The notes below the pieces were generated by a model that was not told the origin of the DNA, did no database searches, and saw nothing but the letters and a program-made list of their open reading frames with translations. A stretch of DNA of 64,000 nucleotides from Acidobacteriaceae bacterium (GTDB lineage: Bacteria > Acidobacteriota > Terriglobia > Terriglobales > Acidobacteriaceae): contig PLCS01000007.1 in assembly GCA_003134855.1 (NCBI GenBank), positions 319,011 through 383,010 of the forward strand. The letters are read 5' to 3'. This document shows positions 26,432 to 35,560 of the stretch, piece after piece. Each line of letters begins with the position of its first letter. Position 1 is the first letter of the stretch. Both the position numbers and the translations under genes were made by a program.

Positions 26432-28963
26432 ATGGCGGATGAAAACGAACTGCGTTACGACCCGGCGGCGATTGAACCCAAATGGCAGCAGCGGTGGGCT
26501 GCGGAGCCCGCGCTGTACGCGGCGGAGCCGGTGGACTGCGGCAAGCCCAAGTACTACGTGCTGGAGATGCTGCCCTATCCCAGTGGCCAGTTGCACATGG
26601 GACACGTGCGCAACTACTCCATCGGAGACTCGCTGGCCCGGCACATGTGGATGCGCGGCTACAACGTGCTGCATCCGATGGGCTGGGACGCCTTCGGGCT
26701 GCCGGCCGAGAATGCCGCGCTCAAGAACAACACCCCTCCGCGCCAGTGGACGCTGGCCAACATCGCCGCGATGAAAATCCAAATGGACCGACTGGGGCTG
26801 GGCTACGACTGGGCTTGCGAAGTCACCACCTGCCTGCCGGAATACTACCGCTGGAATCAGTGGTTTTTTCTGCGGATGTACGAAAAAGGCCTGGTCTACC
26901 GCAAAAAAAGCAAAGTGAATTGGTGCCCGGAGTGCGCCACCGTGCTGGCCAACGAGCAGGTCGTCGATGGCTGCTGCTGGCGGCACGAGACGACGCAGGT
27001 GGACCAGCGTGATCTGGTGCAGTGGTTCTTCCGCATTACGGCGTATGCGCAGGAGTTGCTCGACGGCCTCGACAAGCTGGACGGCTGGCCGGAAAAAGTC
27101 CGCACCATGCAGCGCAATTGGATCGGGCGCAGCGAAGGAACGGATGTGGACTTCTTCCTGGAAGAAGTCCAGGGACCAGGGACTAAGGGACTAGGGACTC
27201 AGCCGACGCGGATACGCGTTTTTACTACCCGCGTGGACACGATCTTCGGCGCAACCAGCGTGCAACTGGCTCCGCAACACGAACTGGTTGCGGCCTTTAC
27301 GGCAGCCGATTCCAAGCTCAAGGCGCAGGTCGATGAGATGATCGACCAGCAGAAGAAAGCGCGCGAGGCGGGCGACCTGGGCGCGATCGAAAAGCATGGC
27401 GTGCCCACAGGCCGCTTCGCCGTCAACCCCTACAACGGCGAGCGCGTGCCGATTTGGGTGGCTAACTACATTCTGGCCGACTACGGAACAGGCGCCATCA
27501 TGAGCGTCCCGGCGCACGATGAGCGCGACTTCGAGTTCGCCACCAAGTACGGCCTGCCGATCACTCAAGTGATCAAGCCGACAGACCCCGCAGTCCCGCA
27601 AGAGCTCCCATTTTGCTTCGAAGAGGGCGTGCTGGTGAACTCCGGCGCGTACGACGGTTTGAGTTGCGAAGAGGCTCAGAAGCGCCTGCAGGAGATTGCA
27701 GAGCGCGGCGCATTCGGTGAGCCGAAGGTCACCTTCCGCCTGAAGGACTGGGGCGTGAGCCGGCAGCGCTTCTGGGGCACGCCGATTCCGATCATTCATT
27801 GCGAGAGCTGCGGACTGGTGCAGGTGCCCGATGACCAATTGCCGGTGGTGCTGCCCGATCAGATCGAGATTACCCAGCAGGGCGGCTCGCCTCTGAGCCG
27901 CGTGCCGGAGTTTGTCAACGTCGCCTGCCCTAACTGCGGCAGGCCCGCGCGGCGCGAGACCGACACGATGGACACCTTCGTCGATTCCAGTTGGTACTTC
28001 TACCGCTATACCGACGCAAAGAACGCCAATGCGCCCTTTGATTCGGAGATCGTCAAGTACTGGTTCCCCATCGACCAGTACATTGGCGGCGTGGAGCACG
28101 CGATTCTGCATTTGATCTATTCGCGCTTCTGGACCAGGGTGATGCGCGACCTGGGGCTGATCGTCAACGACGAGCCGGCCCGCCGCCTCTTCACGCAGGG
28201 CATGGTGATCAAAGACGGCGCGAAGATGTCCAAGTCGAAGGGCAACGTGGTCTCGCCCGACGAGATGGTGGGCCGCTACGGCGCTGACGCCACGCGCATG
28301 TACGCGCTGTTTGCCGCGCCCCCGGACCGCGACCTCGACTGGCAGGAGGACGGCGTGGCCGGGGTGAGCCGCTTTTTGAGCCGCGTTTGGCGGCTGGCCA
28401 CAAAGTATGCGCCGGTGGCCCGCACCGGACGCGGCCAGAGCGTAGGAGTCCCCACCGGCCTGTCGCTGAAGTTGCTGCGTAAGCTGCACCAGACCATCGC
28501 CAAGATCACACTGGACTTCGAGGGCCGCTGGCACTTCAACACTTGCGTCGCGGCGATCATGGAGCTGGTCAACGAGATTCAAGCCGCGGACGCGCAACTG
28601 GCGGCGGGCGAAGTTCCCGCGCCGGTGATGCATGAGTTGCTGCGTTCACTGGTTTTGCTGCTGGCGCCCTTTGCGCCTTATCTTGCGGCGGAGTTATGGG
28701 AGGAACTTGGCGAGGAGGGTTCTATCCTGCGCGCTCCCTGGCCGGTAAGCGACCCCGAGCTGGCCAAGGAAGACGAGCTCGAAATCCCTGTCCAGATCAA
28801 CGGCAAGCTGGTCACCGTGGTGCGCGTGGCCGCCGGCGCCGACGCCAGAGCCATCGAAGCTGCCGCGTTGGCCGGAGAAAAGATCCAAATGCGCACGGCG
28901 GGCAAGACAGTCGTCAAGGTCATCGTGGTTCCCGGCAAGCTGGTCAACTTGGTGGTGAAGTAG
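26432..28963 (+). CDS. leuS: Leucyl-tRNA synthetase
   Basis: 843 residues from ATG 26432 (AAGGGA upstream; N-terminus ADENELRYDPAAIEPKWQQR is family-typical). Class I synthetase: HIGH region EMLPYPSGQLHMGHVRNYS, editing CP1 domain with VFTTRVDTIFGAT and DYGTGAIMSVPAHDERD, catalytic core with DTFVDSSWYFYRY, and KMSKS in GAKMSKSKGNVVSPDEM. At the start of CP1 a GPGTKGLGTQP stretch encoded by 27168-27202 is an in-frame tandem-repeat insertion. An unusually short gap (2 nt) separates it from the next gene. Confidence 0.97.
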   Translation: MADENELRYDPAAIEPKWQQRWAAEPALYAAEPVDCGKPKYYVLEMLPYPSGQLHMGHVRNYSIGDSLARHMWMRGYNVLHPMGWDAFGLPAENAALKNNTPPRQWTLANIAAMKIQMDRLGLGYDWACEVTTCLPEYYRWNQWFFLRMYEKGLVYRKKSKVNWCPECATVLANEQVVDGCCWRHETTQVDQRDLVQWFFRITAYAQELLDGLDKLDGWPEKVRTMQRNWIGRSEGTDVDFFLEEVQGPGTKGLGTQPTRIRVFTTRVDTIFGATSVQLAPQHELVAAFTAADSKLKAQVDEMIDQQKKAREAGDLGAIEKHGVPTGRFAVNPYNGERVPIWVANYILADYGTGAIMSVPAHDERDFEFATKYGLPITQVIKPTDPAVPQELPFCFEEGVLVNSGAYDGLSCEEAQKRLQEIAERGAFGEPKVTFRLKDWGVSRQRFWGTPIPIIHCESCGLVQVPDDQLPVVLPDQIEITQQGGSPLSRVPEFVNVACPNCGRPARRETDTMDTFVDSSWYFYRYTDAKNANAPFDSEIVKYWFPIDQYIGGVEHAILHLIYSRFWTRVMRDLGLIVNDEPARRLFTQGMVIKDGAKMSKSKGNVVSPDEMVGRYGADATRMYALFAAPPDRDLDWQEDGVAGVSRFLSRVWRLATKYAPVARTGRGQSVGVPTGLSLKLLRKLHQTIAKITLDFEGRWHFNTCVAAIMELVNEIQAADAQLAAGEVPAPVMHELLRSLVLLLAPFAPYLAAELWEELGEEGSILRAPWPVSDPELAKEDELEIPVQINGKLVTVVRVAAGADARAIEAAALAGEKIQMRTAGKTVVKVIVVPGKLVNLVVK
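27168..27202. repeat. GGGACTA-type tandem repeat inside leuS
   Basis: Reads GGGACCAGGGACTAAGGGACTA-like in 7-8 bp units, in frame, and adds about 11 residues rich in Gly between DFFLEEVQ and TRIRVFTTR in the editing domain. The surrounding gene has no such low-complexity sequence. Confidence 0.75.
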
Positions 28964-28965
28964 CC

Positions 28966-29880
28966 GTGGCTGCTCCGCTGCGCGGAACCCAATCGCTGGT
29001 CGGCCAGATGGGCTGGGTCTTCGCGCGGCCGTCGCTCACCGCGATTGAAGTCGCCTGGCGCTGGCTCTTCGGCGTGCCGCTGCTTCTACTCTGCCGGATT
29101 GAATTGCAGAAGATTCTTGTCGCGCTGCCGCCGGAGTCCGCCGGCCTCACCACCCTCGATCCGCAGAATCCCTGGATAGCCGCCGTGCAACTGAACAGCA
29201 CCTGGGCGCTCTATCAGTCTCGCGTAGCGGCTGTCTTGTGCTGGCTGCTGCCGCTTGCTGCGCTCGTCTGGGTGGTTGTCTCCGGCCTGGGCCGCAGCCT
29301 AATCCTGAAACGTATGGAATCGAGTCCGGCCTCGTCGCTGCGCTTCCGCCCCGTTGCGATGATTGTCTTGCAGACCGCCTGGCTGGCTTTCTTTGCCCTC
29401 ACCTGCTGGGGCTGGCTCCGCTCCATGCAATGGGTTGCCTCAACGCACATCACCCCCAACGCCGAGCCGGACCTGATTGGATTCTCGGTCTGGTTGATCT
29501 TCCTCTCGCTGGGCTTCTTCACCGCCTGGGCGCTCCTCAGTTGGACGTTCTCGGTCGCGCCGCTCGTCATGCTGCTGGAGAATCGCTCCGCGCTCTCCGC
29601 TCTCGGTCAATCTCTCCGCCTGGGAAGGCCCATGACCGCCAAGCTGGTCGAGATCAACATGGTGATGGGCATCGTTAACCTGGCGCTGCTGGTGCTGGCC
29701 ATGGTACTCTCCGCCGCGCCGCTGCCCTTCAGCGACCAGCTTGGCTCGGAGGCGTTGCACGCCGTGTGGACTGTGGCCACGGTCTTCTACTTTGTGGCCA
29801 GCGACTACTTCCAGGTGGTGCGGCTGAAGGGCTTTCAGGAGTTCTGCAAGATGTTCAGAGGCAGAGAATCAGCAAGTTAG
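28966..29880 (+). CDS. Polytopic membrane protein, unknown function
   Basis: 304 residues from GTG 28966, 2 nt after the leuS stop (ATG 29008 possible). About five to six hydrophobic segments, including WLFGVPLLLLCRIELQ, VLCWLLPLAALVWVVVSGLG, IVLQTAWLAFFALTCWGW, LIFLSLGFFTAWALLSW and VMGIVNLALLVLAMVLSAA. Acidobacterial genomes carry such proteins, but I do not know a function. Tight spacing suggests co-transcription with leuS. Confidence 0.75.
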   Translation: MAAPLRGTQSLVGQMGWVFARPSLTAIEVAWRWLFGVPLLLLCRIELQKILVALPPESAGLTTLDPQNPWIAAVQLNSTWALYQSRVAAVLCWLLPLAALVWVVVSGLGRSLILKRMESSPASSLRFRPVAMIVLQTAWLAFFALTCWGWLRSMQWVASTHITPNAEPDLIGFSVWLIFLSLGFFTAWALLSWTFSVAPLVMLLENRSALSALGQSLRLGRPMTAKLVEINMVMGIVNLALLVLAMVLSAAPLPFSDQLGSEALHAVWTVATVFYFVASDYFQVVRLKGFQEFCKMFRGRESAS

Positions 29881-29889
29881 CGGGACGAT

Positions 29890-30390
29890 TTATCGCTGCA
29901 TTTCATGCCACTTTGGATCTGCCAGAACCACCGAGGTTTCTATCTGCCGCTCGGGAATCTTCCAATACTTTTTGAGCAGCCGGTCTTTCTCCTGGGGACT
30001 CACTCTCTGAAAGCCATGCTTCTCGTAAAAGCGGATCGCCCACGCCGCATCCGCCCAGGTGCCGATCATCACCGGACCCTGCGCCCGTTCCCGCAGATGG
30101 GAGAGCAGGCGCCCTCCAATCCCGCGCCTCTGCTGGCTGGTCAGCAGATAGGCGTGGCGGATCAGCGTCACATCCAGAACCTGTTGAATGCCCATGACGC
30201 CCACCAGCGCCCCCGCCTCTTCATAGCCCCAGAAGATCACTCCGTCGTCGATCTCATGGCGCAGTTTCTCCGCGGACATATACGGTTCCGTCCAGCGATC
30301 GGCGGGGATGATCCCTTTATAGGCTTGAGCGCCATCGTTGATGATGGCCCAAATCAGATCGAAATCGCGGTCGTCGCAGCGGCGAATCAT
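29890..30390 (-). CDS. GNAT family N-acetyltransferase
   Basis: 166 residues with the GNAT fold. The acetyl-CoA pyrophosphate loop is SQQRRGIGGRLLSHL (about 104-118); the strand before it is HAYLLT, and WAIRFYEKHGFQRV is the usual C-terminal motif. Small-molecule or protein substrate unknown. Convergent with the membrane protein gene (9 bp apart) and 14 nt after the MlaD-like gene on its own strand, so probably co-transcribed with it. Confidence 0.88.
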   Translation of the reverse strand: MIRRCDDRDFDLIWAIINDGAQAYKGIIPADRWTEPYMSAEKLRHEIDDGVIFWGYEEAGALVGVMGIQQVLDVTLIRHAYLLTSQQRRGIGGRLLSHLRERAQGPVMIGTWADAAWAIRFYEKHGFQRVSPQEKDRLLKKYWKIPERQIETSVVLADPKWHEMQR

Positions 30391-30404
30391 GAAGAATCAG
30401 ACCC

Positions 30405-31481
30405 TCAGAAGACCTTCATGCGAATGACCAAATACTTCTTGGGGTCTTCGCGGATGCTCTTCACCAACTGCTCGGCCTGGCCCACCATCTGGTCGGTATG
30501 GTCGTAGAGCGCGCGGTTCTGCGCCAGTTGCCCCAGCGTGCCTTTGCCTTCATCCAGACCCTTGAGGAAGCCGTCCAGCCGGGTGACGGTGTCGTCCAGT
30601 TTTGCGGCGAAGGCCGGATCCTTGGCCAGCATGCCTAGCGCGCCATGGCCGGCGTTGATCTCGGCCACCATCTGATTGGCATTGGCGGCGGCGGCGTTCA
30701 GGTTGTTATAGAGCGCATCGTCCTTGATGAACTTGCCCGCGCTGCCCTTGCCCTCGTCGAGGGCGATGGTGATCTTGTTGAGCCGGTCGATGGCCGCGTT
30801 GGCGCGGTTATACAGCGTATCGTCGTTGACCAGCTTACCCAGCGAACCCTTGCCATCGGCGACGGCGCTGGAGATGGTTTCCAGATCGTCGGCGATGCGG
30901 GAAATCTTATGGTAGAGGTCGGGATTGTTGATCAACTCGCCCGCCGTGCCGCGCCTGGAGTTGACCGCATCGATCGTGATTTCAACCTTATGCAATAGCT
31001 TGTTGGTTTCGATGAGGGATTCATTACTGTTGCGGACCACATCCTGGATGCTGGGCGCGCCGCCAGCCTTCAGTTCGGCGTTGTTGGCCGGAGGGGGTCC
31101 GCTGGCGTGGGCAGAGCTGAGATCGACGTAGCTGTCGCCCAGCACGCCCGCCTGGGAGATCGTGGCGGTCGAATCGACGTGCAGATTAGGCACAAACTCG
31201 TGGCCCACCCGCATCGTCACCTCCACCGGCGTGGGGTTGCGGTCGGCAACCACGCGCACGTGAATCACGTTGCCGATGGTGACGCCCTCCAGCGTCACCG
31301 GCGCGCCATCCTTCAGCCCCGCGGCATTTTCAAAGTAGGAGCGGAGCACCAGCTTGCGCTGAAACAGTCCGCCGCTCTGCCCGGACATGAGAAGGATCAG
31401 CCCGACCAGAACGGCCATGGCCAGCAGAACCAACGCGCCCACTCTCAGTTGCGACCACTGAATTTCTTTGCGGCTTGGCAC
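30405..31481 (-). CDS. MCE/MlaD-domain protein
   Basis: 358 residues from GTG 31481 behind GGAGGAG. One N-terminal membrane helix (LRVGALVLLAMAVLVGLILL), then an MCE domain at about 45-125 (AAGLKDGAPVTLEGVTIGNV). The C-terminal half is helical with repeated GKGSLGKLVNDDTLYNRANA-like units (GTAGELINNPDLY, GKGSAGKFIKDDALY, GKGTLGQLAQNRALY). MCE proteins form hexameric periplasmic rings that carry lipids for Mla-type ABC transporters. The partner permease and ATPase are not adjacent. Confidence 0.88.
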   Translation of the reverse strand: MPSRKEIQWSQLRVGALVLLAMAVLVGLILLMSGQSGGLFQRKLVLRSYFENAAGLKDGAPVTLEGVTIGNVIHVRVVADRNPTPVEVTMRVGHEFVPNLHVDSTATISQAGVLGDSYVDLSSAHASGPPPANNAELKAGGAPSIQDVVRNSNESLIETNKLLHKVEITIDAVNSRRGTAGELINNPDLYHKISRIADDLETISSAVADGKGSLGKLVNDDTLYNRANAAIDRLNKITIALDEGKGSAGKFIKDDALYNNLNAAAANANQMVAEINAGHGALGMLAKDPAFAAKLDDTVTRLDGFLKGLDEGKGTLGQLAQNRALYDHTDQMVGQAEQLVKSIREDPKKYLVIRMKVF

Positions 31482-31542
31482 GGCACTCCTCCGGCGAGAA
31501 AATTACCCGGATTATGCATTGAGGATAGCAGATGCGCTGGCG

Positions 31543-31926
31543 TCAGCGCCCGTCCTCGAGCACCACGCTGGCCATGGCGAGCGTAGCGGTATGGGTGATG
31601 GAGAGCGCGGCGCGGGTGGCGCCGAGGCGGGCGGCAAACTGCGCCGCGCGCCCGTGAAACTTGAGGGTGGGCCTTCCGCCGGATTCGCGCGCGACCTCGA
31701 TCTCCAGCCAACTGACGCCGTGGCTGATGCCCGTTCCCAAGGCCTTGGCTCCGGCCTCTTTGGCGGCAAACCGCGCGGCAAAGCTCTCCGCGGACTTGCG
31801 CTTGCGCAGGCAATAGGCCTGCTCCGCCGCCGTGTACACGCGGTCGAGAAAGCGCTGCCCAAAGCGATCCATGGACTGCTGGATACGCCCGATCTCTGCC
31901 AAGTCGATTCCGGAGCCGATAATCAT
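31543..31926 (-). CDS. acpS: Holo-[acyl-carrier-protein] synthase
   Basis: 127 residues, normal for AcpS, which transfers 4'-phosphopantetheine from CoA to acyl carrier protein. Metal-binding Asp in IIGSGIDLAEIGRIQQSM and Glu in FAARFAAKEAGAKALGTGI; LGATRAALSITHTATLAMA is the C-terminal motif with the conserved SITH. About 60 nt separate it from the downstream MlaD-like gene. Confidence 0.95.
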   Translation of the reverse strand: MIIGSGIDLAEIGRIQQSMDRFGQRFLDRVYTAAEQAYCLRKRKSAESFAARFAAKEAGAKALGTGISHGVSWLEIEVARESGGRPTLKFHGRAAQFAARLGATRAALSITHTATLAMASVVLEDGR

Positions 31927-32088
31927 GCTTCTCTGAAGCTACATCGGTAGCCCCTCCAATTACCAGCGCAAGCCACTCAGAGCCTGTAGCCAGCTATGTT
32001 GTCTCAAAGCCGGTCATGCGCCGTGCGACTCCGGCACAATTTTCACGCTGCGCTCGATGTTTCCGATAAGGCGAGTGTGAGGCTGACA

Positions 32089-32481
32089 ATGCAGACCCTA
32101 AACGCAGAGCGGATGATGAGCACCCCCTGGGCCATGCAGATGAAGGCCAACTCGCTCGAAGAGCCGTCGCGTTTGGTGCAAACCCTCACCGGAGCGATTC
32201 TGGGCTGTGGCGGCTGGGTTCTCAGCCGCGGCGCAAACGATGCCGGCACCATCAGCATGTTGTTCGAGTTCGAGCGCCAGGCCTGCGTCGAGATTTACAG
32301 CGTGATGATTGCCGCAGGCCTGGAACTGAGCCAGAGCGGGCATATCCGCTTCACCGAACTCTGCCAGTGCACCCGCAACCACCTGCGCGATTGCGAGACC
32401 GAGATTGCCAGCGTCGATCTGGAGATCCATACCTTTCCTGTCGAGATGATGCACGGCGTCCGCGCCCAGGGGATCGCTTGA
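32089..32481 (+). CDS. Hypothetical protein
   Basis: 130 residues from ATG 32089; a longer frame from 31996 has a compositionally odd N-terminus. No signal peptide or membrane helix. Contains a predicted alpha/beta pattern (LTGAILGCGGWVLSRGAN, FEFERQACVEIYSVMIAAG) and a CQC near position 98. I do not recognise it. Convergent with the ankyrin gene. Confidence 0.6.
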   Translation: MQTLNAERMMSTPWAMQMKANSLEEPSRLVQTLTGAILGCGGWVLSRGANDAGTISMLFEFERQACVEIYSVMIAAGLELSQSGHIRFTELCQCTRNHLRDCETEIASVDLEIHTFPVEMMHGVRAQGIA

Positions 32482-32499
32482 CCGGCTGGATGGCTGCTT

Positions 32500-32982
32500 T
32501 TACTTCGTAGCCTTAGTCAGCAGATCGACTACTTTCTGGTATCGCTCCGCCGCGTTAGGATCCGTCGCGCTCTTCAACAGCGCCGGATCGTCCAGTCCGC
32601 TCTCGCGCAGATTCGCCTCAATCAGCGGGGTCTGAATTTGGGTGACCACCTCCTGCATTCCCTGCGCCAGCGACAATGGTCTCAAGGCCTTGGCTGAATT
32701 CGCCTGTCCATCCTTGACTCCCGCGTAGTTGGCATCGGCGCCGGCCTTGAGAAGCGCCTGGACGATCTCCACATTGCCATTCATGGCTGCGTAATGGAGC
32801 GCGCTCCAGCCGTTCGGCGAGGTGCGGCTATTGGCGTCGGCGCCCTTTTCGATGAGCCTCACTGCTTCCGCGGAATTGTCGGCCTTGACTGCCGGCATCA
32901 GCAACGACGGATCGGGCTTGCAGCCGGTGATGGGGATAAGAGTAAGTGCGAGAACTAATAAAAGGAGCAGCTTATTTTTCAT
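32500..32982 (-). CDS. Ankyrin-repeat lipoprotein
   Basis: 160 residues. Signal peptide with a lipobox, LALTLIPITGC, Cys21. Two to three ankyrin repeats (AEAVRLIEKGADANSRTSPN, GWSALHYAAMNGNVEIVQAL, LKAGADANYAG), then a helical tail (AERYQKVVDLLTKATK). Likely an envelope-anchored protein-interaction module. Partner unknown. Convergent with the preceding hypothetical gene (18 bp apart). Confidence 0.8.
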   Translation of the reverse strand: MKNKLLLLLVLALTLIPITGCKPDPSLLMPAVKADNSAEAVRLIEKGADANSRTSPNGWSALHYAAMNGNVEIVQALLKAGADANYAGVKDGQANSAKALRPLSLAQGMQEVVTQIQTPLIEANLRESGLDDPALLKSATDPNAAERYQKVVDLLTKATK

Positions 32983-33125
32983 GTAGCGTTACGTCCTTTG
33001 AACGCCTCTGCCGATCCCGTCGTGCATCGAATCTTTCCGAAGGACAACCCTAATCTATCCTTTGGATTCGCCTGTCCTGGATGGCAGAACGTTGCATTTA
33101 TGGTATCAAGAGGCCGTTTGCGCGG

Positions 33126-35477
33126 TCAACCGGCCTCGACCAGGCCGTAGCGCCGCTGCCAGGCCTCTTTCAGCCGCGCCCAGACGCGCGCCCGCTCAGC
33201 TTCGGACGCCTCGTTGCTGCCTGCGCCCGTCACGTTGGCAAAGCGTGCAGCCTCCATCTTGGCCAGCTCCAGCAACTGCCGGTCGCGCAGCAGGTTGGCC
33301 ACGCGGAAGTCGGGCAGACCGGCCTGCCTTGTGCCGAAAAATTCGCCCGGTCCGCGCTGACTCAGATCCAGTTCCGCCAGCTCGAATCCGTCCTGCGAGC
33401 GCACCATCGCATTCAGCCGCTCCTCGGCCACGGGCGTTACCCGCTCCCCAGTGATCAGAATGCAGTAGCTCTTGGCCGCTCCGCGGCCCACCCGGCCTCG
33501 CAACTGATGCAACTGGGCGAGTCCGAAGCGCTCGGCGTGCTCCACCACCATGACCGTCGCGTTGGGAACATCGACGCCCACCTCGATCACCGTCGTCGCC
33601 ACCAGCACGTCGATCTCGCCGCGCTGAAAGCGGCGCATGATGATCTCCTTCTCGTCGGCGTCAAGCCGCCCGTGCAGCAGGCCCACGCGCAGTCCGGCCA
33701 GCGCTCCCGCGCGCAGCTTTTCGTGCATCTCCACAGCCGACTTCAGCCCCGACTTAGCCCCCGGATTGGCCTCCTGCGCCGCCTTGGGGAATAGATCCGC
33801 TGTCTTGCCCTTGCGAGCGGGTGCCCCAGGTCTCGATTTTGAGACCTGGGATGCCATGATACCGGGTGCCCCAGGTCCGGATCTTCGGACCTGGGATGCC
33901 ATGAAAAGTGGCGGCTCAATCCCCGCCTCCGGATCGTCATGCGAGAAGTCCAGCTCCGGCTGGTCCTCCTTGCTGCCCTCGATTACCGGGCAGACGATGT
34001 AAGCCTGACGGCCCTTGGCCACCTGCTTGCGCACGAACTGCCACACCTCATCGGACCTCTCTCCGGAAACGCGCCGCGTGACGATCGGCGTCCGGCCCGG
34101 CGGCAGCTCATCCAGCACGCTCACGTCCAGATCGCCGTAGAGCGAGAGCGCTAGGGTGCGCGGAATCGGCGTCGCCGTCATCACCAGCACATCCGGCTCC
34201 GCCTGATTCGGTTTCTTCATCAGTTTGAAGCGCTGCATCACGCCAAAGCGGTGCTGCTCATCGACCACCACCAGGCCCAGCCGGTCGAACTCCACTTTTT
34301 CTTCAATCAGCGCATGAGTTCCGATCACCAGTTGCGCCTCGCCGCGGTTGATCTGCCCGCGCGTGTGGCGTTTGCGCTCCTCGCTGAGCGAGCCGGTCAG
34401 CAGAGCGATCTGGTAGCGGCGCGAGGAGCGCTCCAGCAGCTTGCGCACCGCCAGATAATGCTGTGTGGCCAGAATCTCGGTGGGCGCCATCAGCGCCGCC
34501 TGGTAGCCGTTCTCCATCGCCACCAGCATCGCCTGCAGCGCGACGATGGTCTTGCCCGAGCCCACATCGCCTTGCAGCAGCCGCCGCATCGGGCTGGACT
34601 CGCGCATATCGGCCACAATCTCGCCCAGCGCCCGCTTCTGCGCCTTGGTCGGATGAAAGGGCAGCACCTCGCGGATGGCCTCCCGCACCTTGTCCGTAGT
34701 CGCGAAGCTGATCCCCGCGCGCTCCCGCATCCGCTTACGCTTCAGTTCCAGACCCAACTCCAGAAAGAACAGCTCCTCGAAGATCAGCCGCCGGTGAGCC
34801 GGCGTCGCCGAGCTTTGCAACTGCGCAAAGGGCGTGCCTTCGGGCGGATAATGCGCCTCCCGCAGCGCCCTCTCGCGGTCGGGCAGCATCAGCCGCTCCA
34901 GCATCGCCTTGGGCAGGCACTCCGGCACCGCGCCGCGTAGCCCTTCCAGCAGATGGAAGATCGTCTTGCGCTGCCAGCGCGAGGCCAGACGCGCCCCGCC
35001 CAGCGATTCGTAGACCGGCGTGATGCGCCCCACTTCGAGCAGCCGCGTCTCGGCGTCGTCCGAGGCGTCGGGCAGCAGCTCCCACTGCGGCTGAATCATT
35101 TTTAGATTGCTGCTGGAGCGCGACGGCTCAACCCGCCCGAAGACGGCCACGGTCTGCCCGGCGTGGAATTTGCCTTCCAGGTAGCTGCCGTTGAACCAGA
35201 TGCACTTCAGAGCCAGCCGTCCCTGGCCCACGGTCAACTCGAAGATCGGCGCTTTGCGCGTCTTCATCAGCAAGGAGCCGCGCACCTCGGCGATCACCGA
35301 GGCCGTCTCGCCCGGCTGCAACTCATCCAGAGAGCGCGGATTCTGCCGGTCCTCATAGCGAAAGGGCAGGTGGTAGAGCAGATCCTCGGCGGTAAGGATG
35401 CCTTTGGGCGCGAGCATCTCCGCCACGCGCGGCCCCACGCCCTTCACATACATCACCGGACTATCGAGTTCTGCCAC
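33126..35477 (-). CDS. recG: ATP-dependent DNA helicase RecG
   Basis: 783 residues from GTG 35477. Branch-migrating helicase for stalled forks and Holliday junctions. N-terminal wedge/OB domain (VKGVGPRVAEMLAPKGI, VIAEVRGSLLMKTRKA), Walker A GDVGSGKTIVALQAML, DEQH box VVDEQHRFGV, motif TATPIPRTLAL and the RecG/Mfd C-terminal region LHQLRGRVGRGAAKSYCILI. Longer than usual (about 690): between VCPVIEGS and VGLLHGR is an insertion that includes two in-frame palindromic repeat copies (33818-33905) plus more low-complexity sequence. Core motifs are intact. Confidence 0.95.
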   Translation of the reverse strand: MAELDSPVMYVKGVGPRVAEMLAPKGILTAEDLLYHLPFRYEDRQNPRSLDELQPGETASVIAEVRGSLLMKTRKAPIFELTVGQGRLALKCIWFNGSYLEGKFHAGQTVAVFGRVEPSRSSSNLKMIQPQWELLPDASDDAETRLLEVGRITPVYESLGGARLASRWQRKTIFHLLEGLRGAVPECLPKAMLERLMLPDRERALREAHYPPEGTPFAQLQSSATPAHRRLIFEELFFLELGLELKRKRMRERAGISFATTDKVREAIREVLPFHPTKAQKRALGEIVADMRESSPMRRLLQGDVGSGKTIVALQAMLVAMENGYQAALMAPTEILATQHYLAVRKLLERSSRRYQIALLTGSLSEERKRHTRGQINRGEAQLVIGTHALIEEKVEFDRLGLVVVDEQHRFGVMQRFKLMKKPNQAEPDVLVMTATPIPRTLALSLYGDLDVSVLDELPPGRTPIVTRRVSGERSDEVWQFVRKQVAKGRQAYIVCPVIEGSKEDQPELDFSHDDPEAGIEPPLFMASQVRRSGPGAPGIMASQVSKSRPGAPARKGKTADLFPKAAQEANPGAKSGLKSAVEMHEKLRAGALAGLRVGLLHGRLDADEKEIIMRRFQRGEIDVLVATTVIEVGVDVPNATVMVVEHAERFGLAQLHQLRGRVGRGAAKSYCILITGERVTPVAEERLNAMVRSQDGFELAELDLSQRGPGEFFGTRQAGLPDFRVANLLRDRQLLELAKMEAARFANVTGAGSNEASEAERARVWARLKEAWQRRYGLVEAG
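33818..33905. repeat. Two tandem family A palindromic repeats inside recG
   Basis: Copy 3 (33818-33861) has stem CCAGGTCTC / GAGACCTGG, copy 4 (33862-33905) CCAGGTCCG / CGGACCTGG; both share GGTGCCCCAGG and CCTGGGATGCCATGA. Read on the minus strand in frame they give MASQVRRSGPGAPG and MASQVSKSRPGAPA, clearly related repeats at protein level. Confidence 0.92.
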
Positions 35478-35560
35478 ACTCCGGATGCTAAATGGCGCGC
35501 GTCCGGGGGGACAAACACAACGTGGAAAATCATGAATTGGGTAATGGCGTGATTAATTCT

